DNA of 64,000 nucleotides from Gonatopus flavifemur (Eukaryota; Arthropoda; Insecta; Hymenoptera; Dryinidae): positions 50,798,001-50,862,000 of the forward strand of contig JAFFJZ010000002.1 of NCBI GenBank assembly GCA_018340375.1, written 5' to 3'. Both the position numbers and the translations under genes were made by a program. Shown one piece after another: positions 12,237-24,269 of this stretch. The number at the start of each line of letters is the position of its first letter. Position 1 is the stretch's first letter. A model generated the notes under the pieces. That model did not search any database. It was not told where the DNA came from and worked only from the letters and a program-made list of their open reading frames with translations.

Positions 12237-12345
12237 CACGGAAAAAAAATGTTTAGCTGTACCAGCTAAATTTCAGCTGCTGCAGCGGAATATCTAGCTA
12301 GGATAGCTAAAATCTAGCTGATACAGCTAAACATTTTTTTCCGTG
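12237..12345. mobile_element. 109-bp MITE, CACGG ends, TA target duplication, AGCT words
   Basis: Begins CACGGAAAAAAAATGTTTAG and ends with its inverse, flanked on both sides by TA (12235-12236 and 12346-12347). The arms and centre consist of TAGCTG/CAGCTA words. The TA duplication places it with Tc1/mariner-type or other TA-targeting elements. Confidence 0.8.
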
Positions 12346-12864
12346 TACGCTTCATTTTCCTCAGGGTGGTTTGCCCTAAAAACTTCCATGTGAATCGTGT
12401 CTATATTTGACAACTTTTTGTGTTTAACAAGGACCGTTTAGAATGTTTTCAATATTCAAATTTCGGAGCCAGCCCACGACTTGAAGGGGTCAAGGGACAA
12501 GCAGGAGTGGCTCTAGAGGAAAAATGTCACTGATGGAAATATTTGAATGTTTTACTTTTTTTTAGCAAAAATGACTCCTAATGAATCAAGAAATGCTGTT
12601 CAAATGAGAGGAGTTGTAGATAGTTCTGTACAATTAAATCCATAGAAATCGCGTGAGAGCTTGATCGGGATCAATGGTTCGAAAACGAAAACAATGAGAT
12701 TTTCTGGGATTATAAGGCAAACAGGACCAATTGTAGGGAATTGCATAGAACTACAATAAATGGTATGTAAATGAGGGTGAAGGAAACTTATGAGCACTGA
12801 TTTTTATTGTACGTTGACAAGGGTGATTTGAAATTCAGTTCATTTTGTTGTTGACAAAAGCGTA

Positions 12865-13080
12865 CACTGAGAGAAGTGGAATGTAATGATTACCATGTAC
12901 AAATAGTAATTGGGGGACAGCTTCGCGAATTTAGTTTTGGATACTATGAAGAATCGTAGCAATATTCATGCACATGGGAATGGTTACCATTTACATGAAG
13001 ATGGATACCAAATAACATAGTTGACATCATCAACTCAGAGATTTATGAGAGGTAATGGTTACAGTTCACTTTTCTCAGGG
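12865..13080. mobile_element. 216-bp MITE, CACTGAGAGAAGTG ends, TA target duplication
   Basis: The left arm CACTGAGAGAAGTGGAATGT pairs with the complement of the right arm CCCTGAGAAAAGTGAACTGT. Both sides are flanked by TA (12863-12864, 13081-13082). Interior TGGTTACCAT/GGTAACCA words recur in both orientations. No coding capacity. Confidence 0.75.
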
Positions 13081-13082
13081 TA

Positions 13083-14417
13083 TTCGGAATTTTTTTGGGA
13101 GGGATCTACGTTATAGATACCTATCTATATATATGAAATGTATATATATATAAAAAGGAAAATATTATAGAATTGTGGGGGAGGGGGAGCTGGTTGTTGA
13201 TCAACCTGACAAACTTCAATGTTGCGATTTATAGTACATTGTGCAACAAGTGCTCGCTTCGCTCGGGTAACAGGCTTCGCAGGAGTGGGGGTATCACCGA
13301 TTTCACGTACGAGTTGCACATACTATTTTTCTTAACAGCCGTGCGGAAAAGTGAGATTAAGACACGCTCTCGACTGTGCGGGAATGTGGCACCTTGTACA
13401 CGCAAAACAGTGCAAATTACGCACAAATTTTTTACTGTCTTCGAAAGTTACCCCAAGTTCAACTCCATCTCGAACCATGCACAAAGATCTCACGTTTTGC
13501 TCCCTCGTCAAGAGGGAAAAAATTGTTCGTCTCCAAAATGGAAATTTGCTCAACCAAAATGGGTAAGGGGTGAATTTGCCGAATGACCATTTCACCGGAT
13601 AAACATAATTCAACAATTGCGAGTGATTGCTGAAAAATGACTAGCGACTCAGAACCCAGGGAACAATTTTGGTTCTATGTCCGTCTGTATTCTTTTTCTA
13701 TCAATCAACAGTCCTTGAGGGACAAAGTGGACAGTATCTCCGACCTTCAGTCACTTTTGTTCAATTAAATCATTCAAAAACTTGCCTCAAGAACTCAGTG
13801 ATAAAACGAATGAATGTCACTGAATTGCAGGTTAATTTGCTTACCAGGAACATGCATATTTCAAACCAGTCACCCAAGCAGCAGCGCAGCGCTTCAATCA
13901 AGCCTTTATTGTATGTGCATTGCCATCAGCGTCTGAGAAATGCGTTGAAGTTTGCAGTTTTATGAAACGGAACTACATTCAATATATTTTTGAAACCCTT
14001 GTGGCAATGTACAACGAACGCACATTTGAAGCGGTGCGTTGCCCCTTGAGCGAGTGTTGCCCATGAAGATCGGACCAAAAACAACCATCACGAGGATCTA
14101 AAAACTAGTTGGGTACTGAGCGGAGTTGAACAATTGCCAGTCATATTTTACCTATTGAAATTTTACGAAACATCACCATCTCCCGTACACTGTTCAATTA
14201 TTAACCAAAATCTGTTGTAGTTTCTGCATATTGAAGCTGGTCAGGGAATGGTTAATTGGCTCGGTCTGGACAAATCCTAAAATAAACGCTGGTTCTGTTC
14301 AGGTATATGTTCCCTTTTCTCATCAAGGGTGTTGTGTAAATGAATACACGTACATCACAGAAATAATAAGTATTTTAGAAATTCTATTTTTTTAGTGTTT
14401 CTACGGGATTCTCCATA
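13083..14417. other. Non-coding stretch, no supported gene
   Basis: Contains a GC-richer part around 13.18-13.6 kb where several short frames overlap on both strands. One minus-strand frame (about 13319-13125) has sensible codon use but no start ATG in frame and no recognised domain. Nothing else was identified. Confidence 0.35.
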
Positions 14418-14525
14418 CCCCAAAAGAACCGAGATCTCCGAAACTTTGTGGAACGTTCACGTACATTCATCGAATGTTCTCATCACGTTTATTGAACGTT
14501 TGGCGACTTTCTTGTTCTCTTGGGG
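14418..14525. mobile_element. 108-bp MITE, CCCCAAAAGAAC ends, TA target duplication
   Basis: Left end CCCCAAAAGAACCGAG pairs with right end complement CCCCAAGAGAACAAG. TA flanks lie at 14416-14417 and 14526-14527. The interior carries GAACGTTC/GAATGTTC-type words. Related word sets occur near 46676-46730, 51280-51330 and 55715-55755. Confidence 0.7.
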
Positions 14526-15619
14526 TAAGTGATGCACTGAAAGTCCTTCTCGCAAAGACATAAGAATACTCTAGTGAAATGCTTCAGTCATGCATGACTT
14601 TTGTAACGTTCCACCAGTCAAAAACTCCACGCTTGCAAGTGCGATTCAAGGCACTGGTGAGTTACTCTAGTCTAGTTTTCAGCTAGTTGAGCTTTAGAAA
14701 ACTTGTGAATGGCTGAAACCAGGGCGAGATTTAGCATGGAGCTTTAGTCGCTTACGTCCCGATGTCCCCACAATCTGGAACTTCGATGGAGTTTCTATGT
14801 GAGTTATATATAATATGGGGAGAGTTGATTCAACAGTAAATTTCAATTCACCATGGATAATGGGCGCCCAGGACTCTCCCTGAATATCCACCATCCAGAA
14901 CGCGTAGAGAACCCTGCTTCAAAAATCAGATTAAAATCTACATCAACGAATTCGATTCCGATGCAAATTCCCAATGAATAAATCGATGATAATAGGAAGT
15001 AATCGAACGCCTAAAACTTTTTATTTACGGTGATTGAGGATCCATAGGAGTCACTCAGATACGTATTCGAAATCAGACTGTCTTGGGAACACCTGGATAA
15101 GAAGTGCTTATGAAATAAGAAATTGGTGATGTTGAATGAGAATTAAAATAACCCTAGAACACGCATGTGAAAAAAACAGAAAATTTCGAATGGCGATAAC
15201 TCATTGAGGGTGGTTTTTGTTTATCAGAGTATATAGTTCCAAAATATCCGGGTTAAAAACTATGTTCATTAAACAGATCCTCAGGTGCTGGGAGATAAAA
15301 AACCTCATGAGCACTGACAAAACCCTGTGCGTGTTCTAGAGTTGATAAGAAATTTCCAATGCAAAATCTGGATTCATTCCGATTAAATTTCGTTAATCAG
15401 TGGAAATAAGAGTTTTTAAGCAGAATGGTAAAGCCTTTTTCAAGATTTTTTGAAAATTTCTTCTGACTCGGCCCTTTTCACGCGGTTTTGTAGCCAATTG
15501 TACTGGGAGGGGTGACATCTTAAACCGCTATCCCCCTTACGGTGTGATATCCGCTTCTGGAGTAACTTAGGTTGATGCACCAATCGTCATTCCCCTTTTC
15601 GCGGTCTTGATATCACGGA

Positions 15620-15700
15620 GAAAGACCAGCTGGTTGGTCAGAGATTCAAACATTCATGTTTAAAAGTTGGTGTGTTAACCAGTAAGGAACCGCTTACCGG
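15620..15700 (-). repeat. Degenerate tRNA-like sequence
   Basis: The minus strand reads TAAGCGGTTCCTTACTGGTTA (A-box-like) and, about 45 bases later, TGTTTGAATCTCT (weak B box). Stems are not complete. It resembles a tRNA-derived SINE head. It borders a direct repeat (15701-15752 and 16139-16187). Confidence 0.3.
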
Positions 15701-15752
15701 TGTGAAATGTCGGAGTTTTGTCAATAAAAAAGTGAACTGCTCGGGAAACATA
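15701..15752 (+). repeat. Direct repeat copy 1 (about 50 bp)
   Basis: GTGAAATGT followed by TTTTGTCAATAAAAAAGT and TGCTCGGGAAACA. A second copy with about five differences lies in the same orientation at 16139-16187. The pair could be the two ends of a decayed element of about 480 bp, or two copies of one short repeat. Confidence 0.7.
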
Positions 15753-16138
15753 TTGTAAAAAAATCTACGGAAAACTTCCTGTACCGTACTGAGAGCAATC
15801 AACCTGTAAATCCCTGCAGGAAACTCACGTTCGAGTTATGAAAATTCCAGTAAACCTATTAGAAAATTGAGGTGAAAAACATGAAATTTCATGCGAAATA
15901 CAGAAAAATTGGGTTCAACAGAAATTTTCTAGCTCCGTGGTCTTGGAAAATTCCAGGTCTTTTTAACAGTGTGGATTTGGCTTTATGTATTTGATTGAGG
16001 TACTTCGATCACCTTTCTTCATTCTTCACTCAATTTGATATTTACCCCTTTCAAACGGAATGTGGCTTCACCGATGGAGTGTCAATCTTCATCTTTTTCA
16101 AGTTGTATTTCTTTCTTTGATAATGCCCTAAGACCAAC

Positions 16139-16187
16139 GTGAAATGTTGCGCTTTTGTCAATAAAAAAGTCAATTGCTCGGGCAACA
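16139..16187 (+). repeat. Direct repeat copy 2 (about 50 bp)
   Basis: Second copy of the repeat at 15701-15752, sharing TTTTGTCAATAAAAAAGT and TGCTCGGG. No coding content. Confidence 0.7.
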
Positions 16188-16348
16188 GACAATTCTGTAT
16201 TTCACCAAGAATGTGGGGACTGTTCACAAGGGTGCCTATATAATGTATGGAGCCCGCGGCCTCTCCCAACTGAACCGTGTAGGGGCTCAGTCCTCCTTCT
16301 AAATGTTAAGAAAATCAATTGATCAATCGCTTTTCTTTTAGGTACTTA

Positions 16349-16848
16349 CCCTAGTAGAAATTATGATTGGAAATTAGATGTGCCCCAGCTAGTTTTCCCA
16401 GATGTTAGGTTGGTTCCTAGCTAATTTTGTAACGCACTTTCTAGCCTGTGCCCATCCAGATGCCCCAGGGGATTGCTAGAATGTTGTTCAAATTGGTGAT
16501 TAGATATGTGAAATCATGTGTTTTTTGTAAAATCACACCTCCGAATAAGGTAACAATGTATTTCGACATGTGATCTCCAGTCAAGAACGTTGCTTTTGAA
16601 TTTATTCCCATAAAATCATCCCGAGTGATAAATTGAAACGTTGGGGTTTCCTTTGATTCCTCCGACCGTGTTGATGAACTATCAATGTTACTGTACGATC
16701 AGTTGACGCATCAAAAATCTACATGAACCAACTAAATGTTTTGGCACTAAAGTTGAATTGGCTGGAAGGTGTTATCCAGTTGCTCCCACGTGGGTCCTAT
16801 CCAGTACGTGAATGGTAAATGGGACGTCCAGACAAATTTCTACCAGGG
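16349..16848. mobile_element. 500-bp inverted-repeat element, CCCTAGTAGAAAT ends
   Basis: CCCTAGTAGAAATTATGATT at the left and the complement of the right end CCCTGGTAGAAATTTGTCTG match over about 14 bp. TTA flanks both sides and may be a 3-bp target duplication. The first third has CTAGC/GCTAG and CCAGATG words. No transposase frame. Other members with the same end are at 37612-38090 and 52733-52851. Confidence 0.65.
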
Positions 16849-16868
16849 TTAATATGTTTTCTTTTGTA

Positions 16869-17073
16869 CACTGAGAAAAATTTAGAGTTGAATTTATCAT
16901 GGGATTATAGGAATAGAGGAACATACTGACTCCTTGATGAAATTCACCATACTACAGTGAAGTGTACTATGGCTTGATGAAATTTACAATATTTTACAGT
17001 ATATTCCATTAGAAGTCAACATGTTCTTCCATTCCAATAACCCCATAATAAATTTAACTCTAAACCACCTCTT
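16869..17073. mobile_element. MITE related to the 2028-2229 copy
   Basis: CACTGAGAAAAATTTAGAGT at the left is followed by TGAATTTATCATGGG; the right arm gives the inverse TTTAGAGTTAAATTTATTAT. TA precedes the left end (16867-16868); the right end is decayed, so its last base is approximate. It shares GAGGAACATACTGA and the TTTACAGTA block with 2028-2229. Confidence 0.65.
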
Positions 17074-17287
17074 ATATGGCAGCAAAAATTGATTTTTCAC
17101 GAAAATATTGATTACGAAAAAATGTCGTCTATCGCTTGGAATTTATTATGCTTCTAAAAATTATTTTTAAATTATTGAAATTAAAAAAAATTTTTTTCGA
17201 CCCGATTGCCGCTCTTTTACGGCCTGCCGCCCCTGCGCCATGGTGCCGTTGGCACAGGCCATGATCCGCTCCTGTCTAAATTCCTCT

Positions 17288-17404
17288 CAGTCCGTGTGGA
17301 AAAAATGTCCAAAACTGTATATAATTGTACAAAATTAGTATACGATTTGTATACAATTTGTGTACAATTGTATATATTTTTGGACATTTTTTCACACGGG
17401 AGTG
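17288..17404. mobile_element. Short AT-palindrome MITE, CCGTGTGRAAAAAATGTCC arms
   Basis: The arms CCGTGTGGAAAAAATGTCC and CCGTGTGAAAAAATGTCC are inverted. The interior is GTATACAATTGTATAC-like words in both orientations. The right flank is TA; the left is not, so the left boundary may be off by a few bases. Confidence 0.65.
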
Positions 17405-20299
17405 TACTAGAAGAACCCTGATTCGAATTCAAAAATTTTCATAACTGGGCGCCCGTAATTCTTCGACATTGAGAATAGATAATAATTGAAGAACAAATTC
17501 GAATTCAGTTGCGTAATTTATCACGTGCTTCTAATTATCATAGCTTCACACCTCTCATCAATGCACGGCTTTGTTCCTGCTCTATGAAAAAAATATCATA
17601 GAAACTCGTACGTCTCATGAAATTTGATAAACGAGTGTCCAAAATACTACTATAAAGCGTGATTAATTGTCGTAAAATCTTATATGAAATTATTTGGCGG
17701 TATTTGGCCATCTATGAAATTTTTTCGACAAGAACCTGAATTGTTAAGACATTCTAGATTTCGTTTTTTGCATGTAAACGATGTGATTTTTTACCCCTTA
17801 GTAGAAATGCTCTCGCTGAATACTTGTAGACCTCGCTGAATACTTGGAAAGTACTCGTAATACTTGGAAGTATTTGGCGTGGTACTAGGGCTAATGAACA
17901 CGATTTGTGGACATTATCATCTTTCATATAAATTCAATGCTCATTTGAAACGATATGATAGAACAATGCTCTCTGTTTTCGTTGTTCTTACAAAATTGCT
18001 TGAATTTTGTGAAGATCCTCAGAGGATGAGGGAAATTTTTCTGCGAATTGGCAGAAAACGAATGATTAATTGAACGATCTCATCGAATTTCCTTACAAGT
18101 ACGTTGTGATTCTTCGTGAGAAAAATATCTGGGAAGAACGGAAAATAAATAGTAGATAAAATAGTGAGTGACAGAAATAATAAATAGGCGTGAATGAAGA
18201 GAAAATGAAAAATAGCAGAAAGCAGATGAAGGGTTTTAGAGGGAATATTAAAGGAACAAAAGAATAAAATACAGCAAGGGAAAACGAGGATTGGTCTCAT
18301 TATCCTGCTTATTTTGAGCCAATGTCGATACATGCCAGGATATTTCATTCAGACTTCATTCACGTTATCATAATACAGATTAAGGGGGGATTGATTTTTC
18401 ACAATTCTCATCCACAATCTCTGAATACAAATATTCTAGAGTATCCCATTAATCAGTAAGATTCTATGTAGATTTTGCAACGTTCTATAACCATTCTCAT
18501 TCATTCAATTCAATAAATTTCAGTAGTTATTTACCGTTGCGAAATTTCTGTTGAATTTGATCGATTAATATAAGATTGAATAGACTTTTTTCACCTGAGT
18601 TGGGGCAATTTCTCACAAGAGCAATTTTTATCAACAACATTGTGTATAATTGCGATAGTGGTTGCTCCTACAGCAGATTTTTTCTCCACATAAGAGTTAT
18701 CGCAAAAGACTAGACATCGCTTTTTTCCAATATGATATAAATGAATAAAATGACGAGTTTTTATATTAAAAACACTGCGAATACCTTTTGAAAGATCTAT
18801 TATTCGCATGTCGTCGGTATCCAAAAACATGTGTCAAGACGTAATGGACGCTTGCGTTTATTGACACAGGTTGGATCGAACAGGAATATATATCCTGTCA
18901 CATCCACATATACGTACTGGTTTATGTATACATCCTTTGTGTACATGATGAACTGAATTCGCCCAATGACCACGTGGTTCACTCAGCGGTAACACGTGGT
19001 TTCCGTAACAATGCATTTCGTTCAGATCCGATGAAGAGACAAAATGAATCACAATTTTACTGTGGGAACAGCAAGCGATGGAAATATTCTTTTTTTGCTC
19101 TTGTTTTAACGTACTAAAGGAAAATGAATTGTGGCTGAAAATGATTTTCTTTGTTTCAATTATGCCATGAATGGGGTATGGACACAAAATCTAATGCGAT
19201 GATTATGTGAAGCCTCGACAAGTGTATCGGACACATTGTAGGTGAGAATTGTGGGATGAGTTTTTCAAAGATACTACATAATTCTATTTTCAGTTAATTC
19301 TACTCGCATTTTATCGAGTCGAACATCTAATATACCTTTCACGTACTTTTGACTTCCAATTGTGAAGGAACTTACAGAAATTTCTGATTCATCAAATTTG
19401 GAACTAAAATTCGTTCTCTGAATTTTCAATTCTAAAATTCAAGAATAGGTCTCTAGTTTGATGGATTGCCACTCAAACTGCGAAATTGAAGGGATTTTTG
19501 TTACATTTTGTTTATCAAGAGTCACACATAGAGAGTTCGAAGGTGTAAACGCCAGCATTGGAGCCATCTGATAATCAGCCGATGTTGCTATCTATAGGAT
19601 AGGAAATTAATCGAGTAACAACGTATTTCGATACACGCTGTATGCAAAAGTTACATGATGCGGTTTAAACAAGATATGTAATAAACCCGTAATTTGATGA
19701 ATTAATTTTATACTCCCTCGTAATGCAGTTTATAATTTAATGTAATTTTTGTTCAAAGTTCCACGAACGCGTTACATAAATTCTAGAAATAATTGAATTG
19801 AATTTGAATGATTGGTTCTCTGAAATCGCTTGTATTTACTTTCGACTAAAATGATGAGCCACATAACTCACTTCCATATGAGATTAGTCGTAACAGGGAG
19901 GGCAATAATTCATTACTCAACATAATGTCATGTTGTAGATTCAATACAGATTCTCATGGAGAAAAGCCATCGCCAACAACAGGGAATTGTCTGTCATTGT
20001 GTGAAAAGAGGAATACAAAACTACCCCTGTCCTTTGTACTCCCTGACTCTTTTGATCATCCGAATTCCTTTAATGATGATTAAAAGCATTGTATATGATT
20101 AATTAGTCCTCAAAAGTACACGGCAGGATGAAAAATTTGTATCCCTGGTGAAACGCATTGGAAATGCACATTTTCCCGGATGATTCCTTTAGCGAAACAA
20201 TTGCGCGTATCGCCGAGAATTTTCCGAAACGAATGAATGTCTTTTGGAAATTTCCTTCAAAGAAATCTAAACATCCAGATACAAAAGCTCGAGTATAGT

Positions 20300-21080
20300 T
20301 TCAATTGCGAGATAGTCTGACCATTAACCTAAATTTTCGTCTTTTTCCTTCTCTGGCGGACGAATACCGCAGCTGTTATAACAAAAGCTCTTCTACGAGT
20401 ACTGTATGCACTCTGGCGTCCATTCCATTTGTGGAAAAGAAAAGATTTTTTCCGCTTCGCTTTGTCCCTATTTTCTTTTTTTCTTCCTCCTCCCTTTTTG
20501 GAAGAGGAGCGAAACTGCGGACTAAAGTATTCCGTAGCATTCTCTCGCTGTATATTACCCAAGCCAGGAAGACACAATCGTCGTAAATATCTCGCGTTCC
20601 TCTTCTTCCATTCCACCCTCTTCCTCCTTCCTTTTGGCCCGTTCCGTGCACGTGTGTACGTATATACGTATATACTATTTCGCCATCCTCCCAGAGGTAA
20701 TAGAGTCGTCAATTGCAGCGCGACAAAAAGAAAGAAAAAAAGATTTCGAACGTGGATGAAGAAGTTAAAAGAGGGGGGGGGGAGAGAGAGAGAGAGAGAG
20801 AGAGAGAGCCAACGGTGCAGCACATTCCGCGTGGAAAAAAGAGAGCCCTCTTTTGCCCTCCTCCGGCTCTTCCTCATCTCTCTGAAAATCAACCCTCTTT
20901 CTACTCTTTCCTCGCTGCTTCTCTCGTTGCGTCGTCCTTTATATCGTCTCGTTCGGGATCCCTACGCTCTTTCGTCTCCTTTTTTTCCCTCTCTTTTTTT
21001 CTCCTCGCCAACGAGTGATGAGACACGCAAGAATGATGAGCGGGAGGAGAAGGAAACGGGAGAGGAAAAAAATAAATGAG
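20300..21080. promoter_or_regulatory. GC-richer island with GAGA tract
   Basis: Dense CTTCC/TTCCTCC pyrimidine tracts, a G10 run and a (GA)n tract at 20783-20808 lie within 800 bp. Overlapping frames of 187 codons (minus) and 216 codons (plus) are both Arg/Lys/Glu/Ser/Phe-rich translations of these tracts with no domain, so I read the island as non-coding. The 20-mer GTACGTATATACGTATATAC at 20656-20675 recurs at 61216-61235 in a similar island. Regulatory function is inference. Confidence 0.3.
20783..20808. repeat. (GA)n microsatellite
   Basis: About 13 uninterrupted AG dinucleotides following a run of G. Confidence 0.9.
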
Positions 21081-21535
21081 TGTAGATATTTCCAACGTTA
21101 AATCGATTCTTCGATGATAATTCGGAGATTGTTTTGGGAATATTTGGACGGTGCTGGATTATTTCGTTTTATTACACTTCAAACTCGTTAGAAATAATTG
21201 GAAATGTATTTATTCTTAATGAATCTCTTTGATTCCGTACGTGCTGTTTGAATATGTATTGAATTCATCAGTACATTTTTGTGTATTTGTAACTTCGATA
21301 GATGCAGATTGAATGCAAATTGTGGTGTTATGTTTGTAACTCCGGTGATATATTGAGGCGTTGAATTGTTTCGGTTCTTTTGCTTTTTGGATTCACAGAT
21401 TCGCTTCGGTGGAAATGAAAGGAGAAGGAATCGATCAACCGAGGATGGTTTTTTAAATTCAATTTCATATTTTATACAAAAACCTGTTATATATTTTTCA
21501 AATAATCGAAATTACAGTTTCATTTAAAGAAGGAT

Positions 21536-21667
21536 TAGGGCTGGGGCTATAATCTGATTCAATGTGATTTTATATATAATTTGTATCAAGATTCTATAAA
21601 TTTGTATAAAAACTTGATACAAATTATATATAAAATCAAATTGAATCAGATTATAGCCCCAGCCCTA
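21536..21667. mobile_element. 132-bp hAT-type MITE hairpin with 8-bp target duplication
   Basis: The left half TAGGGCTGGGGCTATAATCT is inverted almost perfectly in the right half, through GATTTTATATATAATTTGTA, so that nearly the entire element is one hairpin with a loop of about 25 bases. The flanks are an exact direct repeat AGAAGGAT at 21528-21535 and 21668-21675. An 8-bp duplication and a TAGGG end are characteristic of the hAT superfamily. No coding capacity. Confidence 0.88.
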
Positions 21668-22259
21668 AGAAGGATCTTGGAAAACAATTTTTGAAATTTG
21701 TAAGATTTGTGGGTTATCGGTAGGTGCAATAATAGCGCATCATCGGTTCATATTCCATTCGAAGTCAACATTTCAGATTTTGATTTCTCAGACATTGAAG
21801 AAATGAACTCCCTGCTGTGATATTCACATGTGGCATCGGTAAAGTCAAATGTAAACACAGGCCCTGTTCATTCACATTTCGGAGAAATATCGGTTGATAT
21901 CAAGGTGAAAAAAAATACTTCATGCTGTATTTTGAAAAATATTTTTCTCTTCAAAAATACACGTGTATAATTGAAAAGATCCTGTCCAAGCAGAAATCGA
22001 GTACGTTTTTATATGATAAATAACACGTTCCAATCAAATGAGAAGAGGTCGAAATAACGTGAAAACGAGACTGTAACGGATACTTGAATGTAGATAGAAT
22101 AATTTTCTCGGAAGATGAAAAATCATGAGGAAAAGAGCAGCAAAAAAGAAAACAGTCTGTAACAACAATGTATATAAAGGAAACATTCAATAGAAAAATA
22201 TGAAAACCATAAGGTATGCCATTTACCCCCCGCGATACCACGGATACTGGGTTAATAAG

Positions 22260-22960
22260 TGGTTAATATCAATGGAGGTCAGACGATCCATCCTTTGTTC
22301 TTTTTATTCCTTCTCTCTGGTCCTCACCTATGAACGCTGAACGGAAAAAAATGGTACTTTTATGGAATGGAGTTTTGTCGCTTCCCCTTGGCTGTGGAAA
22401 AACAAGGAAAGAAAAAGAGGATCGAAAAATTCGTTGGGAAATAGATGATGAGGGTGCGTACGATGAGAGATTCTCTAGTTTTGCGCCTGGTTCGAAGGAA
22501 CCCGGCAAGCAGGCTTGGGGTTGACTCAGGGGTTTGCGGGTGGAAAGGAGTAATGACGGGGGATGAAAAAGTTACGAACACGAGGCCGAGGCGGGAAATC
22601 GAGCAATGTAAATACGAAGAGGAGGGTGGGAGATGGTTATACGAGAGAGCGTTGCTACGCGCCGTAAGCATCCGCCCTTTTTACAAAGGGTTCTCTGTGG
22701 AAAAGTACGTCACGTGCTGCCCACCATCGCTTGGACTAAAGAGGAACGAATGAATAAATTAGCCCCCGCCCATGTTTTACGACGGACCGACAGACCAACG
22801 GATGGACATACGAGAGAAAAAGAAAAAGGACAAGGGGTGAAACGCGAAGGGGTGCGGAGGGTGGAGAACGAGGGAGAAAAGAAGGAAGAAGGGTCGTTGC
22901 CGCCGTTTGTGTGAGCGCTCAGAGAAAACGTTCGAGCGCCATTTTGGAGAACGGTGGTTG
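22260..22960. promoter_or_regulatory. GC-richer, purine-rich island
   Basis: Purine-rich sequence with CpGs, ending in a GAGCGCCATTTTGG motif at 22933-22946 of the type found near insect promoters. Overlapping 90-100-codon frames on both strands have no recognisable domain. A promoter or enhancer is possible, but no transcript evidence is available. Confidence 0.25.
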
Positions 22961-23275
22961 AATTTTTACATTATGTCGAATGAACAAAAGAAGAACAAAG
23001 GGTCCCTCTTAACGAGTTGTGTTATGTTTTTCCTTATTCTTCCTAACTTTCTCTTTTTCTTGGGTCTTTATTCCCTAATCCATGATGCATGTACTGCGGC
23101 TTGTTATTTTTGAATTGTCCATAAGACAGGGTGGAACTTTATACGTCTGAAATTTCAGCATGTATTTATTATGCATAAATGAGAAGATAATGAGCTTTCA
23201 TTGTTCTAATGGAGTAATAATTCCATTATAATATTCACATGGGATTGTAATTTAATTAAATAACTTTTGGAAGTA

Positions 23276-23295
23276 CGTATATATATATATATATA
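23276..23295. repeat. (TA)n microsatellite
   Basis: About ten AT dinucleotides directly next to the left end of the following hairpin element. Confidence 0.85.
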
Positions 23296-23458
23296 CACAG
23301 GAAAAAGTATTTCTTTGAATCTAAGAAATTGTTACTTGAATAGGTTTGAATAGATATTTGTTTACATGAACAAAATATTTATTCCTGCCAAAGAAATATC
23401 TATTTGAACCTATTCGAATAACAATTTCTTAGATTCAAAGAAGTACTTTTTTTCTGTG
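23296..23458. mobile_element. 163-bp hairpin MITE, CACAGGAAAAAGTA ends, TA flanks
   Basis: The left arm CACAGGAAAAAGTATTTCTT continues through TTGAATCTAAGAAATTGTTA and is inverted almost exactly in the right arm. TA lies on both sides (23294-23295 and 23459-23460), though the left flank is itself a TA repeat. It inserted beside, or into, a (TA)n tract. No coding capacity. Confidence 0.8.
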
Positions 23459-23918
23459 TAATATGTGTTCACATTCAGTTCACCAATCCATAATTTCTTG
23501 CCGAGGTGTTTGTTATGTTACAAAACTTTTCTAAACTCAGCAAAAGAACCGATTATATCGATCGTTCCTTCGATGGATAATCAAACTTCGAATCCACGGG
23601 ACTGAAATTCAGTTGAATTTTATTGTAACTACATCTACACCTGCTTCTCCGAATGAAACGTCAAACGACAAAATCGATGACACCGCTATTACATTTTGAG
23701 TTTGATGAGTAATCATTGTAGGATGTGCTGAACGTTACAGCACTTGATAGGATGTCTCATTTGACAGGTGTTGGGGTGGATTATTGATTTTCAGGAACAA
23801 TAGTGCGATTCGATAGATCCAAAGTTTTCAAGAAATAGGAATAGAATTCAATAGATTTCATGGAAATATTCAGTCCATATTCTTGGCTTCGCAAACCCGA
23901 TGCTTTACGTCTTCGCAT

Positions 23919-24268
23919 TTGAAAGAGTAAGCGCAAAAATCGCCTGTTTTTCTAGGATCGCGAGTCTCAGGTTGAAATGCATTCTGAAAAATACCCTATA
24001 ATAATGGTTTTAGAGATACAGAAATCGACAGAATTGATAGATTCTTGACAGAACCTATTATTTTCTATAGAAAACTTATAGATTTTTATATAATCTTGAT
24101 CGAAAATTGATACTACTTCACCTCAAAAACCAGTGTTATGCTCACCGGAAAATGGTATCCCCTCGCTAATGATCAACATAGAGGATTTATTAGAATGCAT
24201 TTCAACCTGAAACTCGCGGTTCCAAAAAATAGGCGGAAAAATACTCTTTTTTCCGGTCACTCTTTCAT
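23919..24268. mobile_element. Inverted-repeat element of about 350 bp
   Basis: The left arm (23919-24000) and right arm (24178-24268) are inverted copies, the best block being CAGGTTGAAATGCATTCT. TGAAAGAGT marks both outer ends. No clear target duplication, so the ends are approximate. A plus-strand frame starting at 24138 crosses the right arm and has no domain. Confidence 0.6.
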
Positions 24269-24269
24269 A

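Larger units (their letters stand above)
17406..21527. other. Mostly non-coding AT-rich stretch ending in a GC-richer island
   Basis: No gene, RNA or clear repeat pair from 17.4 to 20.3 kb, apart from a possible short CCCTTAGTAGAAATG remnant at about 17797. From 20.3 to 21.1 kb lies the purine/pyrimidine-rich island listed separately. Sequence from 21.1 to 21.5 kb is plain AT-rich DNA. Confidence 0.4.

Noticed and set aside
13125..13319. Minus-strand frame with plausible codon use
   Set aside because: Begins at GTG just after a stop, has no recognised domain and ends in AT-repeat translation.
20329..21079. Overlapping long open frames on both strands (187 and 216 codons)
   Set aside because: Both translate purine/pyrimidine tracts and a GA microsatellite into Arg/Glu/Ser/Phe-rich text with no domain; being open on both strands is typical of stop-poor low-complexity DNA.
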